DNA from: Megaustenia siamemsis
Taxonomy: Eukaryota; Mollusca; Gastropoda; Stylommatophora; Ariophantidae
Reading direction: 5' to 3'
Length of the DNA stretch: 64,000 bases
Assembly: GCA_032433765.1 (NCBI GenBank)
Contig: JAVIAB010000160.1
Coordinates: 37,284,280-37,348,279, forward strand
Part shown: positions 51,962 through 64,000 of the stretch, in pieces
How the letters are laid out: each line of letters opens with the position of its first letter
How positions within the stretch are numbered: position 1 is the stretch's first letter
Translations under genes and position numbers: made by a program
Notes under the pieces: model-generated
The model's input: the letters and a program-made list of their open reading frames with translations, nothing else
Database searches by the model: none
Told to the model about the DNA's origin: nothing

Positions 51962-53534
51962 ACATTATCTCTTCTAGACTCTACATTGAAGTGATGAGAC
52001 GGCCTCAGCTAATTTTTGTAATTTAACTTATTTGGATCTGTGATCTATAAAAATGTTTAGAAACTTTAAACACTTGATTATTTGCTAACAAATATAGTAA
52101 TTCATTGAAGAATATATATTTAAATGTTGCATAATATTTACAGGCATGGTTCGTTCTAACATATCAAAATTAAATGCAAAAAAGTGTTCTATCGTTGAAT
52201 TGTTAATGAAAATGTTAATATTAACTTATATTCTTAAAAAATTAAAAGTGTTCGTGATTTAATTAAAAGGGAAGTAACTCCAGTTATATTAATAGTTAAG
52301 AATTCTTTATACGTCGATATATTGTAATTGTAAATTGTCAAAACATTTCTTTATATGCATATTGTTTCACCAAAAATAATGTTATCATAAAATATGCAAG
52401 ATTTATGAAAATTTCTATAATAAATTGCAAACCCTAAAGTATCAAATTAAAAGAAAAGTACCTTTGCTTAATTTGTGGTTGCAAATATTAATTATTTATA
52501 ATTTCTCTCAAAAATTAAAAGTTCTCTTCCTTAGCTCACAGAAAGGTCAACTTCTGTCTTAAATAAGAAAACGAGGCTGTATTAAGTACGGTGCAGTGAA
52601 CATATTTTTGAAATTACGTGAAATTGTATATCAAATTTGTGTCTAGATACTACTGCTGTTGGCTGGCTTGTATTAGGTAAAGAAGCTGTTCACGCGATGA
52701 AGTTGTGTTTACAGCATGTGTTCAAAATATCCAGCACAGGCCTCAAGATATTCTGAGACTTGTCTCTTACTATTTTCGAAAACCTTCTGGATCTATATAT
52801 CTATCTTTCGTTCGCCTGAAGTATTGTCTATAACTGCAATGTCGTTTCTTGTATAAATGTTACCGTCTTTTCTCATTCTTACAGTGGTGCATATAGTCTT
52901 GTCGGTAGTGTTGTATTAATGGTATAAGTGGACTTTCCTCAGTCTACCATATTCAGTGCATTCTTGAAATATGTGTTCCGCTGTCTGGGGCGCCTGTCCA
53001 CATGCACATGTAGTGGAGGTACCGATATTGTATTTTGTAGACACGTGACTGTGGAGTCAGTCATTTGTGTCCTGTTCTAATGCTCATAATGATAAATTAT
53101 TCCCATCTATTCATGTAATGAAATACATCCTGATTTGGAGCATTTGTTCTTCTCATTGATTTGATTAGCTGTATCTTATGATGGTATGCAACCGGCGCAT
53201 CTGGTTGTGTGCCTGTTGCACCTTTTTATGAAAGCTGATCTGCTTTCTAGTTTCCTGGTATTCCATAGTGAGATGGGATCCACTGCAGGGCAATCCTATG
53301 GTGTTTGTAGAGTTCAGTCAATAAAGTTTGCAGATGTAGCAACTTTCTGGATTGCAGTGCCTGGAGTACTGATCTTGTATCTGTCAAAATCTCCACAGGC
53401 TGTGTGCTAAGATTACTGTTCAACAGTTTTTCTATTGCCAACTTTATTGCTTGCATTTTTGCATCGTAATTGTGATAATATTTCCCTGTTACTATCTTTT
53501 CCATATCCTTAGTGTTATTTTTTGGGTACTCTAT
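51194..53534. repeat. Macrosatellite unit 7
   Basis: GGTGCAGTG, GTATATCAAATT and GCTGGCTTG, the same combination as unit 1. Longest unit after unit 1 (2,341). Relic RNase H at 53247-53504 (minus). Confidence 0.95.
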
Positions 53535-54047
53535 GTAGACCCCTGCTCCACCTTTCTTTTCTATATATTGATCATGTCACCGCACATAGACATTATAAAC
53601 ACCCTATATAACACTTGTTACTACAAGTTTAATAAACTATTCAGAACTTGATTCTCAATTAAAAAATAAAAAAAAAGAATGACTATCTCTCTATTTTAAT
53701 GCTTGAGATATAATTGTCTATCGCTATTTTCATAACAGGATTTTAAGCTGCTTTCATTTCCATATTAGCATTATTATCTGTTTCTTTCTTAATAGTAGGA
53801 CTTTTAAATGCATCTCTTTTCACACTTAGATTTTAAACTGCTTTTATCTTCATGCTAGTATTTTAAATTGTCTCTCTGGTCATTCTAGCATTTTCATAAG
53901 GTTAACTTTTGATGCTAGAAATATAAACTCTCTCAACTCTCTTAACTCCTACCTTTTAATCTCTATCTATTAATGCTAGTAATTTAAAATGCCTCTCTCT
54001 CTCATTCTCTTTCTTTTATATATATCTTAATGTTTAATATATATAAC

Positions 54048-54099
<52 letters not shown>

Positions 54100-54243
54100 T
54101 GTTAGTCTTTTAAACTGCCACTCTCTCTCTCCAGTGACACGAATTATGTTCAATTGTCTATCTCCAACTCCTCTCCCTTTTTCTACTACAATTTTGAAAT
54201 TTAAACTGCATAGTATATTAATAGTTTAAAAAAAATCTATTTC

Positions 54244-54297
<54 letters not shown>

Positions 54298-55870
54298 ACA
54301 TTATCTCTTCTAGACTCTACATTGAAGTGATGAGACGGCCTCAGCTAATTTTTGTAATTTAACTTATTTGGATCTGTGATCTATAAAAATGTTTAGAAAC
54401 TTTAAACACTTGATTATTTGCTAACAAATATAGTAATTCATTGAAGAATATATATTTAAATGTTGCATAATATTTACAGGCATGGTTCGTTCTAACATAT
54501 CAAAATTAAATGCAAAAAAGTGTTCTATCGTTGAATTGTTAATGAAAATGTTAATATTAACTTATATTCTTAAAAAATTAAAAGTGTTCGTGATTTAATT
54601 AAAAGGGAAGTAACTCCAGTTATATTAATAGTTAAGAATTCTTTATACGTCGATATATTGTAATTGTAAATTGTCAAAACATTTCTTTATATGCATATTG
54701 TTTCACCAAAAATAATGTTATCATAAAATATGCAAGATTTATGAAAATTTCTATAATAAATTGCAAACCCTAAAGTATCAAATTAAAAGAAAAGTACCTT
54801 TGCTTAATTTGTGGTTGCAAATATTAATTATTTATAATTTCTCTCAAAAATTAAAAGTTCTCTTCCTTAGCTCACAGAAAGGTCAACTTCTGTCTTAAAT
54901 AAGAAAACGAGGCTGTATTAAGTACGGTGCAGTGAACATATTTTTGAAATTACGTGAAATTGTATATCAAATTTGTGTCTAGATACTACTGCTGTTGGCT
55001 GGCTTGTATTAGGTAAAGAAGCTGTTCACGCGATGAAGTTGTGTTTACAGCATGTGTTCAAAATATCCAGCACAGGCCTCAAGATATTCTGAGACTTGTC
55101 TCTTACTATTTTCGAAAACCTTCTGGATCTATATATCTATCTTTCGTTCGCCTGAAGTATTGTCTATAACTGCAATGTCGTTTCTTGTATAAATGTTACC
55201 GTCTTTTCTCATTCTTACAGTGGTGCATATAGTCTTGTCGGTAGTGTTGTATTAATGGTATAAGTGGACTTTCCTCAGTCTACCATATTCAGTGCATTCT
55301 TGAAATATGTGTTCCGCTGTCTGGGGCGCCTGTCCACATGCACATGTAGTGGAGGTACCGATATTGTATTTTGTAGACACGTGACTGTGGAGTCAGTCAT
55401 TTGTGTCCTGTTCTAATGCTCATAATGATAAATTATTCCCATCTATTCATGTAATGAAATACATCCTGATTTGGAGCATTTGTTCTTCTCATTGATTTGA
55501 TTAGCTGTATCTTATGATGGTATGCAACCGGCGCATCTGGTTGTGTGCCTGTTGCACCTTTTTATGAAAGCTGATCTGCTTTCTAGTTTCCTGGTATTCC
55601 ATAGTGAGATGGGATCCACTGCAGGGCAATCCTATGGTGTTTGTAGAGTTCAGTCAATAAAGTTTGCAGATGTAGCAACTTTCTGGATTGCAGTGCCTGG
55701 AGTACTGATCTTGTATCTGTCAAAATCTCCACAGGCTGTGTGCTAAGATTACTGTTCAACAGTTTTTCTATTGCCAACTTTATTGCTTGCATTTTTGCAT
55801 CGTAATTGTGATAATATTTCCCTGTTACTATCTTTTCCATATCCTTAGTGTTATTTTTTGGGTACTCTAT
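53535..55870. repeat. Macrosatellite unit 8
   Basis: Same marker set as unit 7, with TCTGTCTGTCTGTCTC in CT run 2 as in unit 4. Relic RNase H at 55583-55840 (minus). Confidence 0.95.
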
Positions 55871-56382
55871 GTAGACCCCTGCTCCACCTTTCTTTTCTAT
55901 ATATTGATCATGTCACCGCACAGAGACATTATAAACACCCTATATAACACTTGTTACTACAAGTTTAATAAACTATTCAGAACTTGATTCTCAATTAAAA
56001 AATAAAAAAAAGAATGACTATCTCTCTATTTTAATGCTTGAGATATAATTGTCTATCGCTATTTTCATAACAGGATTTTAAGCTGCTTTCATTTCCATAT
56101 TAGCATTATTATCTGTTTCTTTCTTAATAGTAGGACTTTTAAATGCATCTCTTTTCACACTTAGATTTTAAACTGCTTTTATCTTCATGCTAGTATTTTA
56201 AATTGTCTCTCTGGTCATTCTAGCATTTTCATAAGGTTAACTTTTGATGCTAGAAATATAAACTCTCTCAACTCTCTTAACTCCTACCTTTTAATCTCTA
56301 TCTATTAATGCTAGTAATTTAAAATGCCTCTCTCTCTCATTCTCTTTCTTTTATATATATCTTAATGTTTAATATATATAAC

Positions 56383-56432
<50 letters not shown>

Positions 56433-56580
56433 TGTTAGTCTTTTAAACTGCCACTCTCTCTCTCCAGTGACACGAATTATGTTCAATTGTCTATCTCCAA
56501 CTCCTCTCCCTTTTTCTACTACAATTTTGAAATTTAAACTGCATAGTATATTAATAGTTTAAAAAAAATCTATTTCTCTC

Positions 56581-56630
<50 letters not shown>

Positions 56631-58203
56631 ACATTATCTCTTCTAGACTCTACATTGAAGTGATGAGACGGCCTCAGCTAATTTTTGTAATTTAACTTAT
56701 TTGGATCTGTGATCTATAAAAATGTTTAGAAACTTTAAACACTTGATTATTTGCTAACAAATATAGTAATTCATTGAAGAATATATATTTAAATGTTGCA
56801 TAATATTTACAGGCATGGTTCGTTCTAACATATCAAAATTAAATGCAAAAAAGTGTTCTATCGTTGAATTGTTAATGAAAATGTTAATATTAACTTATAT
56901 TCTTAAAAAATTAAAAGTGTTCGTGATTTAATTAAAAGGGAAGTAACTCCAGTTATATTAATAGTTAAGAATTCTTTATACGTCGATATATTGTAATTGT
57001 AAATTGTCAAAACATTTCTTTATATGCATATTGTTTCACCAAAAATAATGTTATCATAAAATATGCAAGATTTATGAAAATTTCTATAATAAATTGCAAA
57101 CCCTAAAGTATCAAATTAAAAGAAAAGTACCTTTGCTTAATTTGTGGTTGCAAATATTAATTATTTATAATTTCTCTCAAAAATTAAAAGTTCTCTTCCT
57201 TAGCTCACAGAAAGGTCAACTTCTGTCTTAAATAAGAAAACGAGGCTGTATTAAGTACGGTGCAATGAACATATTTTTGAAATTACGTGAAATTGTATAT
57301 TAAATTTGTGTCTAGATACTACTGCTGTTGGCTGGTTTGTATTAGGTAAAGAAGCTGTTCACGCGATGAAGTTGTGTTTACAGCATGTGTTCAAAATATC
57401 CAGCACAGGCCTCAAGATATTCTGAGACTTGTCTCTTACTATTTTCGAAAACCTTCTGGATCTATATATCTATCTTTCGTTCGCCTGAAGTATTGTCTAT
57501 AACTGCAATGTCGTTTCTTGTATAAATGTTACCGTCTTTTCTCATTCTTACAGTGGTGCATATAGTCTTGTCGGTAGTGTTGTATTAATGGTATAAGTGG
57601 ACTTTCCTCAGTCTACCATATTCAGTGCATTCTTGAAATATGTGTTCCGCTGTCTGGGGCGCCTGTCCACATGCACATGTAGTGGAGGTACCGATATTGT
57701 ATTTTGTAGACACGTGACTGTGGAGTCAGTCATTTGTGTCCTGTTCTAATGCTCATAATGATAAATTATTCCCATCTATTCATGTAATGAAATACATCCT
57801 GATTTGGAGCATTTGTTCTTCTCATTGATTTGATTAGCTGTATCTTATGATGGTATGCAACCGGCGCATCTGGTTGTGTGCCTGTTGCACCTTTTTATGA
57901 AAGCTGATCTGCTTTCTAGTTTCCTGGTATTCCATAGTGAGATGGGATCCACTGCAGGGCAATCCTATGGTGTTTGTAGAGTTCAGTCAATAAAGTTTGC
58001 AGATGTAGCAACTTTCTGGATTGCAGTGCCTGGAGTACTGATCTTGTATCTGTCAAAATCTCCACAGGCTGTGTGCTAAGATTACTGTTCAACAGTTTTT
58101 CTATTGCCAACTTTATTGCTTGCATTTTTGCATCGTAATTGTGATAATATTTCCCTGTTACTATCTTTTCCATATCCTTAGTGTTATTTTTTGGGTACTC
58201 TAT
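55871..58203. repeat. Macrosatellite unit 9
   Basis: Returns to CGCACAGAGAC at the start yet has GGTGCAATG, GTATATTAAATT and GCTGGTTTG later, a mosaic of variants. Relic RNase H at 57916-58173 (minus). Confidence 0.95.
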
Positions 58204-58715
58204 GTAGACCCCTGCTCCACCTTTCTTTTCTATATATTGATCATGTCACCGCACATAGACATTATAAACACCCTATATAACACTTGTTACTACAAGTTTA
58301 ATAAACTATTCAGAACTTGATTCTCAATTAAAAAATAAAAAAAAGAATGACTATCTCTCTATTTTAATGCTTGAGATATAATTGTCTATCGCTATTTTCA
58401 TAACAGGATTTTAAGCTGCTTTCATTTCCATATTAGCATTATTATCTGTTTCTTTCTTAATAGTAGGACTTTTAAATGCATCTCTTTTCACACTTAGATT
58501 TTAAACTGCTTTTATCTTCATGCTAGTATTTTAAATTGTCTCTCTGGTCATTCTAGCATTTTCATAAGGTTAACTTTTGATGCTAGAAATATAAACTCTC
58601 TCAACTCTCTTAACTCCTACCTTTTAATCTCTATCTATTAATGCTAGTAATTTAAAATGCCTCTCTCTCTCATTCTCTTTCTTTTATATATATCTTAATG
58701 TTTAATATATATAAC

Positions 58716-58765
<50 letters not shown>

Positions 58766-58908
58766 ATGTTAGTCTTTTAAACTGCCACTCTCTCTCTCCA
58801 GTGACACGAATTATGTTCAATTGTCTATCTCCAACTCCTCTCCCTTTTTCTACTACAATTTTGAAATTTAAACTGCATAGTATATTAATAGTTTAAAAAA
58901 AATCTATT

Positions 58909-58966
<58 letters not shown>

Positions 58967-60539
58967 ACATTATCTCTTCTAGACTCTACATTGAAGTGAT
59001 GAGACGGCCTCAGCTAATTTTTGTAATTTAACTTATTTGGATCTGTGATCTATAAAAATGTTTAGAAACTTTAAACACTTGATTATTTGCTAACAAATAT
59101 AGTAATTCATTGAAGAATATATATTTAAATGTTGCATAATATTTACAGGCATGGTTCGTTCTAACATATCAAAATTAAATGCAAAAAAGTGTTCTATCGT
59201 TGAATTGTTAATGAAAATGTTAATATTAACTTATATTCTTAAAAAATTAAAAGTGTTCGTGATTTAATTAAAAGGGAAGTAACTCCAGTTATATTAATAG
59301 TTAAGAATTCTTTATACGTCGATATATTGTAATTGTAAATTGTCAAAACATTTCTTTATATGCATATTGTTTCACCAAAAATAATGTTATCATAAAATAT
59401 GCAAGATTTATGAAAATTTCTATAATAAATTGCAAACCCTAAAGTATCAAATTAAAAGAAAAGTACCTTTGCTTAATTTGTGGTTGCAAATATTAATTAT
59501 TTATAATTTCTCTCAAAAATTAAAAGTTCTCTTCCTTAGCTCACAGAAAGGTCAACTTCTGTCTTAAATAAGAAAACGAGGCTGTATTAAGTACGGTGCA
59601 GTGAACATATTTTTGAAATTACGTGAAATTGTATATTAAATTTGTGTCTAGATACTACTGCTGTTGGCTGGCTTGTATTAGGTAAAGAAGCTGTTCACGC
59701 GATGAAGTTGTGTTTACAGCATGTGTTCAAAATATCCAGCACAGGCCTCAAGATATTCTGAGACTTGTCTCTTACTATTTTCGAAAACCTTCTGGATCTA
59801 TATATCTATCTTTCGTTCGCCTGAAGTATTGTCTATAACTGCAATGTCGTTTCTTGTATAAATGTTACCGTCTTTTCTCATTCTTACAGTGGTGCATATA
59901 GTCTTGTCGGTAGTGTTGTATTAATGGTATAAGTGGACTTTCCTCAGTCTACCATATTCAGTGCATTCTTGAAATATGTGTTCCGCTGTCTGGGGCGCCT
60001 GTCCACATGCACATGTAGTGGAGGTACCGATATTGTATTTTGTAGACACGTGACTGTGGAGTCAGTCATTTGTGTCCTGTTCTAATGCTCATAATGATAA
60101 ATTATTCCCATCTATTCATGTAATGAAATACATCCTGATTTGGAGCATTTGTTCTTCTCATTGATTTGATTAGCTGTATCTTATGATGGTATGCAACCGG
60201 CGCATCTGGTTGTGTGCCTGTTGCACCTTTTTATGAAAGCTGATCTGCTTTCTAGTTTCCTGGTATTCCATAGTGAGATGGGATCCACTGCAGGGCAATC
60301 CTATGGTGTTTGTAGAGTTCAGTCAATAAAGTTTGCAGATGTAGCAACTTTCTGGATTGCAGTGCCTGGAGTACTGATCTTGTATCTGTCAAAATCTCCA
60401 CAGGCTGTGTGCTAAGATTACTGTTCAACAGTTTTTCTATTGCCAACTTTATTGCTTGCATTTTTGCATCGTAATTGTGATAATATTTCCCTGTTACTAT
60501 CTTTTCCATATCCTTAGTGTTATTTTTTGGGTACTCTAT
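58204..60539. repeat. Macrosatellite unit 10
   Basis: GGTGCAGTG and GCTGGCTTG but GTATATTAAATT, a combination not seen in other units. CT run 1 ends CTCTAATGTT, lacking TT. Relic RNase H at 60252-60509 (minus). Confidence 0.95.
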
Positions 60540-61051
60540 GTAGACCCCTGCTCCACCTTTCTTTTCTATATATTGATCATGTCACCGCACATAGACATTA
60601 TAAACACCCTATATAACACTTGTTACTACAAGTTTAATAAACTATTCAGAACTTGATTCTCAATTAAAAAATAAAAAAAAGAATGACTATCTCTCTATTT
60701 TAATGCTTGAGATATAATTGTCTATCGCTATTTTCATAACAGGATTTTAAGCTGCTTTCATTTCCATATTAGCATTATTATCTGTTTCTTTCTTAATAGT
60801 AGGACTTTTAAATGCATCTCTTTTCACACTTAGATTTTAAACTGCTTTTATCTTCATGCTAGTATTTTAAATTGTCTCTCTGGTCATTCTAGCATTTTCA
60901 TAAGGTTAACTTTTGATGCTAGAAATATAAACTCTCTCAACTCTCTTAACTCCTACCTTTTAATCTCTATCTATTAATGCTAGTAATTTAAAATGCCTCT
61001 CTCTCTCATTCTCTTTCTTTTATATATATCTTAATGTTTAATATATATAAC

Positions 61052-61099
<48 letters not shown>

Positions 61100-61242
61100 T
61101 GTTAGTCTTTTAAACTGCCACTCTCTCTCTCCAGTGACACGAATTATGTTCAATTGTCTATCTCCAACTCCTCTCCCTTTTTCTACTACAATTTTGAAAT
61201 TTAAACTGCATAGTATATTAATAGTTTAAAAAAAAATCTATT

Positions 61243-61294
<52 letters not shown>

Positions 61295-62866
61295 ACATTA
61301 TCTCTTCTAGACTCTACATTGAAGTGATGAGACGGCCTCAGCTAATTTTTGTAATTTAACTTATTTGGATCTGTGATCTATAAAAATGTTTAGAAACTTT
61401 AAACACTTGATTATTTGCTAACAAATATAGTAATTCATTGAAGAATATATATTTAAATGTTGCATAATATTTACAGGCATGGTTCGTTCTAACATATCAA
61501 AATTAAATGCAAAAAAGTGTTCTATCGTTGAATTGTTAATGAAAATGTTAATATTAACTTATATTCTTAAAAAATTAAAAGTGTTCGTGATTTAATTAAA
61601 AGGGAAGTAACTCCAGTTATATTAATAGTTAAGAATTCTTTATACGTCGATATATTGTAATTGTAAATTGTCAAAACATTTCTTTATATGCATATTGTTT
61701 CACCAAAAATAATGTTATCATAAAATATGCAAGATTTATGAAAATTTCTATAATAAATTGCAAACCCTAAAGTATCAAATTAAAAGAAAAGTACCTTTGC
61801 TTAATTTGTGGTTGCAAATATTAATTATTTATAATTTCTCTCAAAAATTAAAAGTTCTCTTCCTTAGCTCACAGAAAGGTCAACTTCTGTCTTAAATAAG
61901 AAAACGAGGCTGTATTAAGTACGGTGCAGTGAACATATTTTTGAAATTACGTGAAATTGTATATAAATTTGTGTCTAGATACTACTGCTGTTGGCTGGCT
62001 TGTATTAGGTAAAGAAGCTGTTCACGCGATGAAGTTGTGTTTACAGCATGTGTTCAAAATATCCAGCACAGGCCTCAAGATATTCTGAGACTTGTCTCTT
62101 ACTATTTTCGAAAACCTTCTGGATCTATATATCTATCTTTCGTTCGCCTGAAGTATTGTCTATAACTGCAATGTCGTTTCTTGTATAAATGTTACCGTCT
62201 TTTCTCATTCTTACAGTGGTGCATATAGTCTTGTCGGTAGTGTTGTATTAATGGTATAAGTGGACTTTCCTCAGTCTACCATATTCAGTGCATTCTTGAA
62301 ATATGTGTTCCGCTGTCTGGGGCGCCTGTCCACATGCACATGTAGTGGAGGTACCGATATTGTATTTTGTAGACACGTGACTGTGGAGTCAGTCATTTGT
62401 GTCCTGTTCTAATGCTCATAATGATAAATTATTCCCATCTATTCATGTAATGAAATACATCCTGATTTGGAGCATTTGTTCTTCTCATTGATTTGATTAG
62501 CTGTATCTTATGATGGTATGCAACCGGCGCATCTGGTTGTGTGCCTGTTGCACCTTTTTATGAAAGCTGATCTGCTTTCTAGTTTCCTGGTATTCCATAG
62601 TGAGATGGGATCCACTGCAGGGCAATCCTATGGTGTTTGTAGAGTTCAGTCAATAAAGTTTGCAGATGTAGCAACTTTCTGGATTGCAGTGCCTGGAGTA
62701 CTGATCTTGTATCTGTCAAAATCTCCACAGGCTGTGTGCTAAGATTACTGTTCAACAGTTTTTCTATTGCCAACTTTATTGCTTGCATTTTTGCATCGTA
62801 ATTGTGATAATATTTCCCTGTTACTATCTTTTCCATATCCTTAGTGTTATTTTTTGGGTACTCTAT
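60540..62866. repeat. Macrosatellite unit 11
   Basis: Private deletion GTATATAAATT at about 61960. GGTGCAGTG and GCTGGCTTG. Relic RNase H at 62579-62836 (minus). Confidence 0.95.
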
Positions 62867-63378
62867 GTAGACCCCTGCTCCACCTTTCTTTTCTATATAT
62901 TGATCATGTCACCGCACAGAGACATTATAAACACCCTATATAACACTTGTTACTACAAGTTTAATAAACTATTCAGAACTTGATTCTCAATTAAAAAAAA
63001 AAAAAAAGAATGACTATCTCTCTATTTTAATGCTTGAGATATAATTGTCTATCGCTATTTTCATAACAGGATTTTAAGCTGCTTTCATTTCCATATTAGC
63101 ATTATTATCTGTTTCTTTCTTAATAGTAGGACTTTTAAATGCATCTCTTTTCACACTTAGATTTTAAACTGCTTTTATCTTCATGCTAGTATTTTAAATT
63201 GTCTCTCTGGTCATTCTAGCATTTTCATAAGGTTAACTTTTGATGCTAGAAATATAAACTCTCTCAACTCTCTTAACTCCTACCTTTTAATCTCTATCTA
63301 TTAATGCTAGTAATTTAAAATGCCTCTCTCTCTCATTCTCTTTCTTTTATATATATCTTAATGTTTAATATATATAAC

Positions 63379-63409
<31 letters not shown>

Positions 63410-63554
63410 TAATGTTAGTCTTTTAAACTGCCACTCTCTCTCTCCAGTGACACGAATTATGTTCAATTGTCTATCTCCAACTCCTCTCCCTTTTTCTACT
63501 ACAATTTTGAAATTTAAACTGCATAGTATATTAATAGTTAAAAAAAAATCTATC

Positions 63555-63606
<52 letters not shown>

Positions 63607-64000
63607 ACATTATCTCTTCTAGACTCTACATTGAAGTGATGAGACGGCCTCAGCTAATTTTTGTAATTTAACTTATTTGGATCTGTGATCTATAAAAATG
63701 TTTAGAAACTTTAAACACTTGATTATTTGCTAACAAATATAGTAATTCATTGAAGAATATATATTTAAATGTTGCATAATATTTACAGGCATGGTTCGTT
63801 CTAACATATCAAAATTAAATGCAAAAAAGTGTTCTATCGTTGAATTGTTAATGAAAATGTTAATATTAACTTATATTCTTAAAAAATTAAAAGTGTTCGT
63901 GATTTAATTAAAAGGGAAGTAACTCCAGTTATATTAATAGTTAAGAATTCTTTATACGTCGATATATTGTAATTGTAAATTGTCAAAACATTTCTTTATA
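62867..64000. repeat. Macrosatellite unit 12, cut by window end
   Basis: The first 1,134 bases of a unit, with CGCACAGAGAC, an expanded A run at about 62993-63007 and a short CT run 1. The array clearly continues beyond the window. Confidence 0.95.

Larger units (their letters stand above)
37158..64000. repeat. 2.33-kb macrosatellite array, 11 full units plus a partial 12th
   Basis: Tandem, same-orientation units starting at 37158, 39549, 41880, 44205, 46541, 48865, 51194, 53535, 55871, 58204, 60540 and 62867. Lengths after unit 1 are 2,324-2,341, differing mainly in CT-run lengths. Layout of one unit: start of the antisense RNase H, T-rich degenerate short repeats, CT run 1, CAGTGACACGAATTATG segment, CT run 2, about 560 bases of AT-rich subrepeats 278 bases apart, then the antisense Cys-tail and RNase H relic. 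The array continues past the window. Confidence 0.97.

Noticed and set aside
39200..62742. Conserved 74-codon + strand frame repeated in every satellite unit
   Set aside because: It lies antisense to the RNase H relic. Its conservation is explained by near-identical satellite units and it has no recognisable domain.
41796..62983. 66-codon + strand frame repeated in the satellite units
   Set aside because: It spans the unit junction opposite the start of the RNase H relic. It is intact only because the units are nearly identical.

Overview
The window is repeat-dominated animal nuclear DNA, not bacterial. It has one spliced protein gene with GT-AG introns, tRNA-derived SINEs, many 5'-truncated non-LTR retrotransposon (LINE) relics, a Tc1/mariner-like transposon, long microsatellites and a multi-kilobase satellite array. 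The mix of repeats suggests a lophotrochozoan, most likely a mollusc. That assignment is inference; no rRNA or mitochondrial marker is present to confirm it.

Region 1 (1-5.9 kb) holds a 34-bp minisatellite, simple repeats, several decayed LINE fragments (endonuclease, reverse transcriptase and RNase H pieces) and a SINE. Region 2 (6.0-22.2 kb) holds the only intact host gene, POP1, the large protein subunit of RNase P/RNase MRP. Seven coding exons on the + strand join without a frame break into 915 codons plus a stop. The introns carry a LINE inserted next to the exon-1 donor, more LINE tails, copies of a dispersed repeat (called repeat A here) and a tRNA-like sequence. Region 3 (22.3-30.4 kb) is intergenic: RNase H-type LINE remnants, SINEs (one a fused two-headed SINE with a target-site duplication), a complete 1.78-kb Tc1/mariner-related transposon with an open 313-codon frame, a ~230-bp AT-rich tandem repeat, and an RT fragment whose catalytic segment is triplicated in frame.

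Region 4 (30.6-64.0 kb) is a macrosatellite. A diverged founder unit (about 30.65-31.86 kb) is followed by eleven full tandem units of about 2.33 kb and a twelfth cut by the window edge. A 5.3-kb nested insertion splits the founder unit from unit 1: a 5'-truncated LINE (31866-37155, flanked by ATGTAGA) carrying inside it a 3.9-kb element with inverted termini that is full of minisatellites. Each satellite unit carries an antisense, dead RNase H plus C-terminal tail from a LINE, two variable CT microsatellites and AT-rich subrepeats.

POP1 would act with RNase P RNA in the nucleus to mature tRNAs and, as part of RNase MRP, pre-rRNA. Everything else is mobile or repetitive DNA, and no second host gene could be supported. 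Exon boundaries were read by eye from splice consensus, reading phase and recalled POP1 family motifs; no alignment program was run.
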